Assembly: GCF_003991875.1 (NCBI RefSeq)
Contig: NZ_CP031423.1
Location: 2,542,001 to 2,606,000, forward strand
DNA length: 64,000 nt
Source of the DNA: Microbacterium lemovicicum
GTDB lineage: Bacteria > Actinomycetota > Actinomycetes > Actinomycetales > Microbacteriaceae
Reading direction: 5' to 3'
In this document: one piece after another, positions 8,633-16,975 of the stretch
Layout: each line of letters opens with the position of its first letter
Numbering within the stretch: the first letter of the stretch is position 1
The notes under the pieces: generated by a model
The model's database searches: none
Told to the model about the DNA's origin: nothing
The model's input: only the letters and a program-made list of their open reading frames with translations
Translations under genes and position numbers: made by a program

Positions 8633-9848
8633 GGTCGGCCGCTCGTGCGCGACCGGTGGTTCCGGCGGCGACAGTCAGGTCGGCGGCGAAGGGTCCCGTC
8701 CCCGCCGGATCGACTGTCCACGGCCGGCGCCCGCGGGCCGCGTCGATCGCCGCGAAGTCGGACTCCCGGATGCGGGCGTGCACGCCGCACACCATGTCGA
8801 CCACCTGCGAGATGTCGAAGTCGGTGGCGGCGCTGAGGTAGGCGTAGGCGAGGTGCTCCTGCAGCCCCCAGCGGGCCTCGACCAGCGTCAGTGCCGCACG
8901 CACGCAGGCCCGCATCGCCTCGTTCAGGTCGGGGTGCAGTCCCGTCGGCACGAGGTACTCCGCGGTCCGCACCAGCGGCCCCGCCACCTCGCCGAATTCG
9001 GCGAGCGCTTCGGCGCGCGGGATGACCTCGAACCGCAGCGTCGCGCGCAGCGATGCCTCGAGGGCGGTGAGCGCGACCTCGCCGTCGCCCTGGGCGAAGT
9101 GCGGGTCGCCCACGTACGCGAGGGCGCCGGCGACCTGCACCGGCAGGTAGAGCGAGGTGCCCTCGACGAGCAGGTTGATGTCGATGTTGCCGCCGTGCGA
9201 TCCGGGCGGCACCGAGTGCGGCCGCTCGGCACCGGCGACGGCGACGCCCATCGTGCCGAGGAACGGCGCGAGGGGGAAGGCCACGGTGCGCTCTCCGCCG
9301 TCGACGGCGGGCAGGAGCCCGACCAGCCGCCCGTCGCGCTCCTCGACGGGCGTGAACACGCTGACGTGGGAGTCGCCGCGCGGCAGCTCGCCGACGAGCG
9401 CACCTCTGCCGTGACGGTTGGAGATCACGCCGTACGGCACGCGCGGCTGCAGGTCGACCACGACGATCCGCAGCAGGTCGCCGGGCTCGGCCCCCTCGAT
9501 GCGGATCGGCCCGGTGACGACGTGCGGCCCGTCGGCGGCCCGATCGCGGGACAGGCCGCCGGCGATGGCGATCGCATCCTCCAGGATGGCGTCCGGCGCG
9601 ACGCCCTGACCCGTGAAGTACCCCAGCGGATCTTTGCCGTGGTCCTCGAGGATGCCCTCGTGACTCACGGTGTCGATCGTCACGGTCTCACCGGAGCGGA
9701 TGGTCAGCACCGCGGCATCCGCTGCGCACGGCAGCCGTCCCCACAGCACCGTCTCCGGCGACGCGGGCAGGTAGTGGTCGCCCGGCAGTGCGCCGGCGCC
9801 CGGCTGCAGCACCGCGAATGCCGACGTCATGACCCCATCCAACTGCAT
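8625..9848 (-). CDS. Acetamidase/formamidase family protein
   Basis: A 407-residue member of the FmdA/AmdA family, which hydrolyses short amides such as formamide or acetamide. Family features include LTIRSGETVTIDTVSHEG near the N-terminus, TGPIRIEGAEPGDLLRI, and the metal-site region SVPPGSHGGNIDINLLVEG followed by YLPVQVAGALAYVGDPHFAQGDGEV. The start ATG at 9848 shares its A with the TGA of the allantoinase gene (TGATG), so it is coupled; a second ATG six codons in is possible. In a purine cluster the substrate could be an ureido or oxamate-type amide, which is not proven by sequence. Confidence 0.85.
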   Translation of the reverse strand: MQLDGVMTSAFAVLQPGAGALPGDHYLPASPETVLWGRLPCAADAAVLTIRSGETVTIDTVSHEGILEDHGKDPLGYFTGQGVAPDAILEDAIAIAGGLSRDRAADGPHVVTGPIRIEGAEPGDLLRIVVVDLQPRVPYGVISNRHGRGALVGELPRGDSHVSVFTPVEERDGRLVGLLPAVDGGERTVAFPLAPFLGTMGVAVAGAERPHSVPPGSHGGNIDINLLVEGTSLYLPVQVAGALAYVGDPHFAQGDGEVALTALEASLRATLRFEVIPRAEALAEFGEVAGPLVRTAEYLVPTGLHPDLNEAMRACVRAALTLVEARWGLQEHLAYAYLSAATDFDISQVVDMVCGVHARIRESDFAAIDAARGRRPWTVDPAGTGPFAADLTVAAGTTGRARAADRG

Positions 9849-11281
9849 CAGCCCGCTGCCGACGCGACCACGGCCGGCCGTGACGGTCTCGCCGCAGCCG
9901 CGGACAGGAGCCGTCCTCGCGGCGAGCCGCGGAAGCGGGGCGCCTCCCCCGGTCCGCCGTCGGTGGCGTCGAACACCTGCTTGCCGTGCAGCCACGTGCG
10001 GCGGACGCGTCCGCGCAGCTCACGGCGGTCGTAGGCCGTGATCGGGTTCTTGTGCAGCAGGCGGGCCGCGTCGATGACGTACCGGTCGTCCAGGCCGAAC
10101 GCGGCGAGGTGCGCGGGCGCGCCGATCGCGATCCGGCCGACGTCGGTCAGCCCCGCGACGGAGGCGGGTCCGGTGGTGAAGAGCGGCAGGAGCGTCTCGA
10201 GGGGGATGCCGCGGCTCCGCGCCTCGGTCCACACGGCCGACAGCCCGAGCTGGAGTCCGGCGATGCCGCCCCACGCGAGGCCGAAGTCGCCGCCGCCCGA
10301 GCGCTTCAGGTCGATCGTGGACGGCGAGTGGTCGCTGACGATCGCATCGATGGTGCCGTCGACGATGCCGGCCCACAGCAGGTCGCGGTTGGCGGCTCCG
10401 CGGATCGGCGGGCAGCACTTGAACTCGCTCGCGCCGTCGGGGATGTCCTCCGCGACGATCGTGAGATAGTGCGGGCACGTCTCGACGGTGAGGGCGACGC
10501 CCGACGCCTTCGCCGCGCGGATGGCGGGAAGCGACCCCGCGTCGCTGAGGTGCAGGATGTGCGCGCGGGCGCCGGTGCGGCGGGCCTCGGCGATGACGGC
10601 GTCGATCGCGGAGGCCTCGCTCTCGGCGGGCCGAGAGGCGAGGAAGGCGTCGTACCCGCGGCCGAGCTCGGCGTGGTCGTGCAGCAGCGCAGGATCCTCC
10701 GCGTGGACGATGAGGCGTGAGCCGAGATCGGCGACCTCCTCCATCGCGGCGGCGAGCTGCGCGCGGTCGAGGTGCGCGAACTCGTCGACCCCCGACGGCG
10801 AGAGGAAGCACTTGAAGCCGTAGACGCCGGCCTCGTGCAGCGGACGCAGCGATCCGAGGTTCTCGGGCACGGCACCGCCCCAGAAGCCCACGTCGATGAA
10901 GGCCGAGGGGGCCGCGGCATCCCTCTTGATCATCAGCGCCTCGGGCGTGACGGTCGGCGGCAGGGAGTTGAGCGGCATGTCGACGATGGTCGTCACGCCA
11001 CCCGCGGCCGCCGCGAGCGTCGCGGAGCGGAACCCCTCCCACTCCGTGCGCCCCGGCTCGTTGACGTGCACGTGGGAGTCGACGAGCCCGGGCAGCAGCA
11101 CCGCGTCGTCGGGAACGAGCACGGTCGAGCCGATGACCCGGTCGCGCACGCCGACGATGTCGACAATGAGGCCCTTCTCCACGACCACCGTCGCCGGGAA
11201 GAACGCCCCGTCGATCCACGTCCGCGCGGCGCGGATGACCTGCCGCTTCCGGATGCTGCGTGTGCTCCGCTCGTGTGCCAC
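9848..11281 (-). CDS. allB: Allantoinase (cyclic amidohydrolase)
   Basis: A 477-residue zinc amidohydrolase that opens the hydantoin ring of allantoin to allantoate. Metal-site residues are visible in order: HxH at 70 and 72 (GLVDSHVHVNEPGRTEWEGF), the lysine to be carboxylated in YGFKCFLSPSG, His in LIVHAEDP, His in AHILHLSDAG and Asp in DAIVSDHSPST. The GTG at 11281 was chosen because a good ribosome site (GGGAGAGG) lies 7 bases upstream; an ATG at 11332 would add 17 residues but has a poorly spaced site. First gene of the minus-strand catabolic run, divergent from uraD. Dihydropyrimidinase is excluded by the RTEWEGF motif and context. Confidence 0.92.
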   Translation of the reverse strand: MAHERSTRSIRKRQVIRAARTWIDGAFFPATVVVEKGLIVDIVGVRDRVIGSTVLVPDDAVLLPGLVDSHVHVNEPGRTEWEGFRSATLAAAAGGVTTIVDMPLNSLPPTVTPEALMIKRDAAAPSAFIDVGFWGGAVPENLGSLRPLHEAGVYGFKCFLSPSGVDEFAHLDRAQLAAAMEEVADLGSRLIVHAEDPALLHDHAELGRGYDAFLASRPAESEASAIDAVIAEARRTGARAHILHLSDAGSLPAIRAAKASGVALTVETCPHYLTIVAEDIPDGASEFKCCPPIRGAANRDLLWAGIVDGTIDAIVSDHSPSTIDLKRSGGGDFGLAWGGIAGLQLGLSAVWTEARSRGIPLETLLPLFTTGPASVAGLTDVGRIAIGAPAHLAAFGLDDRYVIDAARLLHKNPITAYDRRELRGRVRRTWLHGKQVFDATDGGPGEAPRFRGSPRGRLLSAAAARPSRPAVVASAAG

Positions 11282-11580
11282 GGTCCTGCCTCTCCCGTCC
11301 GCTGCCGGCGTGCCGCGCATCGGCGCCGTCATCGTCCGGGTCTCAGCCTCCCCCACGTGTGTCACGGGCGGGGGCGTCCGCGTTTCCGGCCTGTAAATCC
11401 TGCCCTCGCGAACGATGTGCGGCGCCGATGCGGCAGCCGGGCACGGCACCGCGCGCATGCCGAGCCCGGAGCACGGCACTCGTGCCGCCGGGCGCAGAGC
11501 GACGGGCGTCCGGCGCCCGGCAGCCGAGCACGGCACACGGGCGTAACCCGGGGGAAACGCACCGCGACTAGCGTGACGCC
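11282..11580. promoter_or_regulatory. Divergent control region between allantoinase and uraD
   Basis: This 299-base gap separates the two arms of the purine cluster and must hold both promoters. A TAGCGT -10 box lies at 11569-11574 for uraD. The word GAGCACGGCAC occurs at 11467 and 11526 in direct orientation, and a related GGGCACGGCACC at 11437. These may be binding sites for a purine-responsive regulator, but no regulator gene for the cluster lies in the window. No clear -35/-10 pair was found for the minus direction. Confidence 0.5.
11569..11574 (+). promoter_or_regulatory. -10 box (TAGCGT) of a probable leaderless uraD transcript
   Basis: TAGCGT matches the actinobacterial TANNNT -10 and ends six bases before the uraD ATG at 11581, so transcription should begin at or next to the start codon. 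No ribosome-binding site lies in between. The same spacing is seen before three other genes in the window. Confidence 0.55.
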
Positions 11581-12102
11581 ATGCACCTCGACGAGTTCAA
11601 CGCCGCGGCACCGGAGGCCGCGGCATCCGTCGTCCTCGTCTGGGCCGCCGTGCCCGCCTGGGCCGACGCGATCGTCGCCGGGCGACCGTACGCCTCGCTC
11701 GACGCGCTGACGGCCCGCGCGTCCGCCCTCGCCGACCGGTGGACCGTCGCCGACCTCGACGCCGCGCTCGCCCACCACCCGCGCATCGGCCAGCGTCCCG
11801 TCGGACCGGGCGCGTCGGCGGCGGCGTCCCGGCGGGAGCAGGCGTCGATGGCGGATGCTGCGGCCGAGGTCACCGCCGCCATCGCCGCCGGCAACCAGGC
11901 GTACGAGGAGCGCTTCGGGCGCGTCTTCCTCATCCGCGCCGCCGGCCGAACACCGCAGCAGATCCTCGCCGAGCTGCAGCGCCGCCTCGGCGACGACGAC
12001 GAGACCGAGGCCGCCGAGGCGATCGGTCAGCTCGCCGAGATCGCCATCCTCCGCCTCCGGGGTTCCCTCGCCGACGCGGTCGGCGGGAGGATCGGGCCAT
12101 GA
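11581..12102 (+). CDS. uraD: 2-oxo-4-hydroxy-4-carboxy-5-ureidoimidazoline decarboxylase
   Basis: A 173-residue protein that decarboxylates OHCU, the product of 5-hydroxyisourate hydrolase, to S-allantoin. The catalytic His lies in the family motif HHPRIGQRP at residues 65-73, and ASRREQASM downstream carries the conserved catalytic Glu region. The C-terminal part (FGRVFLIRAAGRTPQQILAELQRRL) is the usual OHCU-decarboxylase helix set. It starts the plus-strand urate operon, probably from a leaderless mRNA. Its stop overlaps the start of the hydrolase gene by 4 bases (ATGA). Confidence 0.93.
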   Translation: MHLDEFNAAAPEAAASVVLVWAAVPAWADAIVAGRPYASLDALTARASALADRWTVADLDAALAHHPRIGQRPVGPGASAAASRREQASMADAAAEVTAAIAAGNQAYEERFGRVFLIRAAGRTPQQILAELQRRLGDDDETEAAEAIGQLAEIAILRLRGSLADAVGGRIGP

Positions 12103-12434
12103 GCCGCCTCACCACGCATGTCCTGGATGCCGATGCCGGCACCCCCGCCGCCGGCATCGCCGTCGAGCTCGCCGGGCCGCGGAGCCTTCCCATCGACGCC
12201 GGGGTCACCGACGCCGACGGCCGGGCCACGCTCGGACCGGAGCAGCTGCCGGCGGGCGAGTACACCCTCGCCTTCCGCACCGGCGCGTACTTCGCCGAGC
12301 GCGACATCCCCACGTTCTATCCCTTCGTCACCGTGACCTTCACCGTCGAGATCGCGCCAGACGGCTCGCAGCGGCACCTGCACGTGCCGCTGCTACTCAG
12401 CCCGTTCGCCTATTCGACCTATCGAGGGAGTTGA
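12099..12434 (+). CDS. uraH: 5-hydroxyisourate hydrolase (transthyretin-like)
   Basis: A 111-residue HIU hydrolase converting 5-hydroxyisourate, the urate oxidase product, to OHCU. The N-terminus SRLTTHVLD supplies the active-site His, RHLHVPLLLSPF carries the second His region, and the chain ends with the family signature Y-R-G-S at residues 108-111. Length matches the transthyretin-related family. The ATG overlaps the uraD stop. The next gene, urate oxidase, starts 2 bases after this stop, and its ribosome site GAGGGAG lies inside the last codons here. Confidence 0.94.
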   Translation: MSRLTTHVLDADAGTPAAGIAVELAGPRSLPIDAGVTDADGRATLGPEQLPAGEYTLAFRTGAYFAERDIPTFYPFVTVTFTVEIAPDGSQRHLHVPLLLSPFAYSTYRGS

Positions 12435-12435
12435 C

Positions 12436-13347
12436 ATGGTCTCCGTGAGCCTGGGTGCCAACAAGTACGGCAAGGCCGAGAACCGCATCGTGCGGATCTA
12501 CCGCGACACTCCGCGGCACGAGATCGTCGACCTGAACGTCACGTCGCAGCTGCGCGGCGCGGCGCTGCGGGACTCCTACCTCACGGGTGACAACGCCCTG
12601 GTCGTGGCCACCGACACGCAGAAGAACACGGCGTTCGCCTTCGCCAAGGAGCACGGCGTCGCCTCCCCCGAGGAGTATCTGCTCGCACTGTCGGCGCACT
12701 TCGTGGACGGCTTCGACTGGATCGAGGGCGGGCTCTGGCAGACCGAGCAGTACGAGTGGGACCGCATCGCCGTCGACGGCCGCCCCCACGATCACGCGTT
12801 CGTGCGCCGCGGGCAGGGAACGCGGCTCGCCACCGTGCAGGTGGTGGACGGCGCGACCCACGTCACGGGCGGCGTCACGGACCTCACCGTGCTGAAGTCC
12901 ACCGGCAGCGAGTTCTCGGGGTTCCCGCGCGACCGCTACACGACCCTCGTCGAGACCGACGACCGCATCATGGCCACCTCCGTCACCGGCCGCTGGCGGT
13001 TCCTGCCGGAGGCGGTCGCGGCCGGCATCGACTACAACGCGCTCTACGCGGAGGTGACGGCGGTGCTGCTGTCGACCTTCGCCACCGTGCACTCGCTCGC
13101 CCTGCAGCAGACGCTGTTCGCCATGGGCACGGCGGCCATCGAGGCGCGTCCCGAGATCGCCGAGGTGCGGTTCGCGATGCCGAACAAGCACCACTTCCTC
13201 TCCGACCTCTCCCCCTTCGGACTCGACAACCCCGGCGAGGTCTTCTACGCCGCCGACCGGCCGTACGGCCTCATCGAGGGCACGGTTACCCGCGACGGCG
13301 TGGATGCCGCACCCGCCGCCTGGCTCGACCTGCCCGGGTTCGTCTGA
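12436..13347 (+). CDS. pucL: Urate oxidase (cofactor-free uricase)
   Basis: A 303-residue cofactor-free uricase that oxidises urate to 5-hydroxyisourate and hydrogen peroxide. Family motifs are present: GANKYGKAENRIVRI with the catalytic Lys, TDTQKNTAFAFAKEHG, LKSTGSEFSGFPRDRYTTL with substrate-binding residues and, near the end, MPNKHHFLSDLSPFG. Length is the normal 290-310. Last gene of the uraD-uraH-uricase operon, so the whole urate-to-allantoin conversion is made from one mRNA. The C-terminus does not show a peroxisomal signal, as expected for a bacterium. Confidence 0.95.
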   Translation: MVSVSLGANKYGKAENRIVRIYRDTPRHEIVDLNVTSQLRGAALRDSYLTGDNALVVATDTQKNTAFAFAKEHGVASPEEYLLALSAHFVDGFDWIEGGLWQTEQYEWDRIAVDGRPHDHAFVRRGQGTRLATVQVVDGATHVTGGVTDLTVLKSTGSEFSGFPRDRYTTLVETDDRIMATSVTGRWRFLPEAVAAGIDYNALYAEVTAVLLSTFATVHSLALQQTLFAMGTAAIEARPEIAEVRFAMPNKHHFLSDLSPFGLDNPGEVFYAADRPYGLIEGTVTRDGVDAAPAAWLDLPGFV

Positions 13348-13386
13348 CTCGTCCGCGGTCCCGGACTCCGGCGGCCGGCGTGTTCG

Positions 13387-13436
13387 TGTCCCACTTTCTG
13401 CACACCTCTACGGCGAGTTGTGCAGAAAGTGGGACA
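13387..13436. terminator. Perfect 18-bp inverted repeat between convergent uricase and permease genes
   Basis: Two perfectly complementary 18-base arms (13387-13404 and 13419-13436, first arm TGTCCCACTTTCTGCACA) enclose a 14-base loop. It lies 39 bases after the uricase stop and 95 bases after the permease stop on the other strand. There is no T-run on either side, so it could be a bidirectional terminator, an mRNA-stabilising hairpin or a palindromic repeat. Its AT content is higher than its surroundings. Confidence 0.6.
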
Positions 13437-13531
13437 TGCTACGGGTCTGTCACGGCAGGTCTCCGCTGCGAGACCCCGCTCCTCCGGGGCGCCGCCGAGA
13501 TTCAGAGCTGTGCCGGGCCGCGGAACCCTGC

Positions 13532-15088
13532 TCAGTCGTGCGGGGGCGTCGCCGCCGCGTCGCGCGACCGTTCCGCCGCGTCGATCGACGGCGCCTCCAC
13601 CGGCATCCCGTCGCCGCCCTGCTCGGCGGCGATCTCGTCCGACAGCGCCTGCGTGGGGATGAGACCCGTGCCCTCCGCCTGCGGGTGGACGAGCGCCGCG
13701 GCAGCGGGGCCGCGCACGGCGTCGTAGGCGCCCATGTGCGCGTCGCCGCCGTGCGTCCGGCGCATCTCATCCGAGTTCAGCACGAGGTTCAGGACGATCG
13801 CCGTGATCGCGCCGGCGCTGATGCCGGAGTCGAAGATCAGCGTGAACCACTGCGGGAACTGGTCGTAGATCGTCGGCGTCACCGTCGGCAGCAGCGCGAC
13901 CCCGACCGAGACCGCCACGATCAGCACGTTCTTGTTGTTGAAGCGCACCTTCGCGAGGGTGCGGATCCCGGATGCCGCGACCATGCCGAACAGCGCGATG
14001 CCGGCGCCGCCGAGCACGGCCCGCGGAACGCCCTCCACGATCGCGGAGATCTTCGGGATGAGGCCCAGCACCACGAGGATGCCGCCGGCCATGGTGGCCA
14101 CCCACCGCGAGCGCACGCCCGTGAGCGAGACGAGCCCGACGTTCTGGGCGAACGCGGTGTACGGGAACGTGTTGAAGATGCCTCCGATGACCGTGCCGAG
14201 TCCGTCGGCGCGCAGTCCATCGGCGAGCTGCCGGCGGTTCACGGGCTTGTCGACGATCTCGCCGACCGCGATCATGTCGCCCGTCGTCTCGGTCATGATG
14301 ACGATCGCGACGATGAGCATCGACACCACGGACGCGATCTGGAAGGTCGGCAGACCGAAGTGGAACGGCGTGACGACCGCGAACCAGTCGGCCTCGCCGA
14401 CGGCCGACCAGTCGACCATCCCCGGCACGAAGAGGGCCGCCACCGTTCCCAGCACGAGGCCGAGCAGCACCGAGACACGCTGCAGGGCGGGCGGCGCGAA
14501 GCGCTCGATCAGCACGATGAGCAGCAGCGTCCCGAACGCGAAGGCGACGTTGATCGGCGGCGCGCCCTCGGTCGAGCCGTCCACGATCCAGCCGGCGGCG
14601 ACCCGCATGAGCGAGAGGCCGATGATGAGGATCACCGTGCCGGTGACGATCGGCGGGAAGAAGCGCAGCAGCTGCGAGAAGAACGGCGCGATGAGGATCA
14701 TGAAGAGCCCGCACGCGATCGTCGCGCCGAACACCGCCTGGATGCCCTCGCTCTGTCCGATCGCGATCATCGGGCCGACCGCGGCGAACGTGACCCCCTG
14801 CATGAGCGGCAGCCGCACGCCGAAGCGCCAGAAGCCCACCGACTGGATGATCGTCGCGATCCCCGCGACGAAGAGGTCGGCGCTGATGAGGAAGGCGAGG
14901 TCCTGGGCCGAGTAGCCCAGCGCGCCGCCCACGATGAGCGGGACCGCCACGGCCCCCGCATACATGGCCAGCACGTGCTGCAGGCCGAGGGGGAACAGGC
15001 GCGCTAGCGGCGGGATGCCGTCGACGGTGTTGCCCTCCCGCCGTGCGGCCTTCGCCGCCCTGCGGTCGGTGACGTCCGGTGCAGCCAT
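13532..15088 (-). CDS. Urate/xanthine permease (NCS2 nucleobase:cation symporter)
   Basis: A 518-residue membrane protein with about 14 hydrophobic segments, starting with LFPLGLQHVLAMYAGAVAVP, the typical first helix of NCS2 transporters (UacT, XanQ, PucJ/PucK). The conserved region MIAIGQSEGI...CGLFMILIAPFF and the motif TVIGGIFNTFPYTAFAQNVG are seen; the latter resembles the NCS2 signature where urate carriers have an NxG after a hydrophobic helix. The ATG at 15088 has GGAGAGGAG 9 bases upstream. It is convergent with the urate oxidase operon and most likely imports urate or xanthine by proton symport. Confidence 0.9.
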   Translation of the reverse strand: MAAPDVTDRRAAKAARREGNTVDGIPPLARLFPLGLQHVLAMYAGAVAVPLIVGGALGYSAQDLAFLISADLFVAGIATIIQSVGFWRFGVRLPLMQGVTFAAVGPMIAIGQSEGIQAVFGATIACGLFMILIAPFFSQLLRFFPPIVTGTVILIIGLSLMRVAAGWIVDGSTEGAPPINVAFAFGTLLLIVLIERFAPPALQRVSVLLGLVLGTVAALFVPGMVDWSAVGEADWFAVVTPFHFGLPTFQIASVVSMLIVAIVIMTETTGDMIAVGEIVDKPVNRRQLADGLRADGLGTVIGGIFNTFPYTAFAQNVGLVSLTGVRSRWVATMAGGILVVLGLIPKISAIVEGVPRAVLGGAGIALFGMVAASGIRTLAKVRFNNKNVLIVAVSVGVALLPTVTPTIYDQFPQWFTLIFDSGISAGAITAIVLNLVLNSDEMRRTHGGDAHMGAYDAVRGPAAAALVHPQAEGTGLIPTQALSDEIAAEQGGDGMPVEAPSIDAAERSRDAAATPPHD

Positions 15089-15243
15089 CGGGTCCACTCC
15101 TCTCCGGGAGCGGGCCGCCGGGACGAACCGCCCCATCGCTTGCGGGCAGACTACGTCCGCCCGCGCGGGGCCGCCGCTCCCGCGGCGAAGTCTTAATCGC
15201 GCTGTTACGCGGCCGCAACGCCGCTCTCGGATGATCGAGCACA

Positions 15244-15281
15244 CGCGCGGGTCGCAGGTCGGGGGGTCTGCGACCCGCGCG
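15244..15281 (-). terminator. Terminator hairpin downstream of the SDR-DUF2867 gene
   Basis: Perfect 14-bp arms (15244-15257 and 15268-15281, core GCGGGTCGCAG) with a 10-base G-rich loop, 27 bases beyond the stop of the gene ending at 15309. No U-tract follows, as is common in high-GC actinobacteria. Confidence 0.6.
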
Positions 15282-15308
15282 CAGGGATCCGACCTCGTCG
15301 GAGCACGC

Positions 15309-16910
15309 TCAGGCGGCGGCTTCGGCCTTCTCCGCCGCGACGGCGGCGGCATCGTCCGGCGCGGCGCCGCCCGCGGCCGCGTCCGTCCGCTGCTCGGCCG
15401 CCGCGGTGATGCGCGCCGCCATGCCGCTGAAGATGAACCCGTGGAAGGGCAGCACCGCCAGCCAGTACAGGCGTCCGGCGAGGCCGAGCGGGAAGAAGAT
15501 GGCGCGCTGGTCGTAGCGGCTTCCGGTGGGCGTCGGCGTCGCGCGCAGCTCGAGCCACGCGGTGCCGGGCACCTTCATCTCGGCCCGCAGCCGCAGGAGG
15601 CTGCCCGGCTCGATGGCCTCCACGCGCCAGAAGTCGAGGGCGTCGCCGACCATCAGCCGACCGCGGCTGCGGCGGCCGCGGGCGAGGCCCACACCGCCGA
15701 CGAGCTTGTCCATCCAGCCGCGGATGGCCCACAGCACCGGCGAGGAATACCAGCCGTTCTCGCCGCCGATCGCCTGGATCACGTGCCACAGCGACTCCGG
15801 AGGTGCGCTCGTCTCGGTCGACCGGGCGTCGGTGTAGACGGTGCGGCCCGCCCACTCCGGGTCGCTCGCCAGGGGATCGCTGGGCGCGCCCAGCACATCG
15901 GCGTCCTGCCAGCTCGTCTCCACCTCGTCTTCGCGGATGCGGCCGAGGGCGAGCTTGACCGCCTGCCGGTACGGCGTGAGTCCCTGCTCCGGCGGCGGGA
16001 TGAGCCCGTCGACGTCGTGGTCCTTCATCACGCAGTCGTTCTGCAGCGACTCCACCAGCGGCCGGGCGAGCGCCGCGGGGATGGGCGTGACCAGGTTGAC
16101 CCAGTGCGAGGCGAGTCGGGGTGTCAGCACGGGCAGCGCCGCGATGCCGCGCTGCTTGAGGCCGGCCTCGACGGCATAGCCGTTCATCATCTGCCCGTAG
16201 CGCAGCACGTCGGGCCCGCCGATGTCGACGGCCGTGTTCACGTCCGCCGGAACGCGCGCGGCCCCCAGCAGGTAGTGCATGACGTCGCGCACCGCGATCG
16301 GCTGGATGTGGTTGCGCACCCACTTCGGCGCGGGCATGTAGGGCAGCACCTCGGTGAGGTGGCGGACCATCTCGAACGACGCGGATCCGGAGCCGATCAC
16401 GACGCCCGCCTGCAGCACCAGCGACGGCACACCCGAGCGCAGGAAGATGTCGCCGACCTCGACCCGTGACCGCAGGTGCGCCGAGAGCGGGGCGTCATCG
16501 GGATGCAGCCCGCCGAGGTAGATGATGCGACCGACGGATGCCGCGGCCGCCGCCGTCGCGACGGTACGGGCCGCGGTCTGGTCGGCCGACTCGAACGCCT
16601 TGCCTGCCGCCATGGAGTGCACGAGGTAGTAGAGCACGTCGACGTCCTCGACCGCGGCGGCCATCGCCTCCGCGTCCTCCGCCACGCCCTCGGTCACCTC
16701 GACGCGATTCCCCCACTCGTGGTTCGCCACGCGCGAGGCGTCGCGCGCCAGCACGCGCACCCGGTACCCGGCGGCCAGCAGGCGCGGGACGAGCCTGCCG
16801 CCGATGTAGCCGGTGGCTCCGAGCACGAGCGCGCGGGGTGACGTGCCGTCCGGGCGGGGCACCGCCCGCAGAGTCTCTTCCCGACCGGTGGGCGCACTGG
16901 TATCGACCAT
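15309..16910 (-). CDS. NAD(P)-binding SDR-like protein with C-terminal DUF2867
   Basis: A 533-residue protein of the atypical short-chain dehydrogenase (NmrA/epimerase-like) fold. The nucleotide-binding motif LVLGATGYIGGRLV lies at residues 28-41, and a YYLVHSM segment around 100 takes the place of a classical active site. Residues about 330-480 fit DUF2867 (ENGWYSSPVLWAIRGWMDKLVGG, GDALDFWRVEAIEPGSLL). The C-terminus has a hydrophobic stretch and an Ala/Glu-rich tail. Such proteins are widespread in actinobacteria, and a ubiquinone-biosynthesis-like or oxidoreductase role is only presumed. Single-gene unit with a terminator after it. Confidence 0.8.
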   Translation of the reverse strand: MVDTSAPTGREETLRAVPRPDGTSPRALVLGATGYIGGRLVPRLLAAGYRVRVLARDASRVANHEWGNRVEVTEGVAEDAEAMAAAVEDVDVLYYLVHSMAAGKAFESADQTAARTVATAAAAASVGRIIYLGGLHPDDAPLSAHLRSRVEVGDIFLRSGVPSLVLQAGVVIGSGSASFEMVRHLTEVLPYMPAPKWVRNHIQPIAVRDVMHYLLGAARVPADVNTAVDIGGPDVLRYGQMMNGYAVEAGLKQRGIAALPVLTPRLASHWVNLVTPIPAALARPLVESLQNDCVMKDHDVDGLIPPPEQGLTPYRQAVKLALGRIREDEVETSWQDADVLGAPSDPLASDPEWAGRTVYTDARSTETSAPPESLWHVIQAIGGENGWYSSPVLWAIRGWMDKLVGGVGLARGRRSRGRLMVGDALDFWRVEAIEPGSLLRLRAEMKVPGTAWLELRATPTPTGSRYDQRAIFFPLGLAGRLYWLAVLPFHGFIFSGMAARITAAAEQRTDAAAGGAAPDDAAAVAAEKAEAAA

Positions 16911-16975
16911 GCTCGGAGCCTAGGTCGCAGCATCCGCCTCGACGAGGGCTTGACGCCGGGCACGCACGTGCCTCG

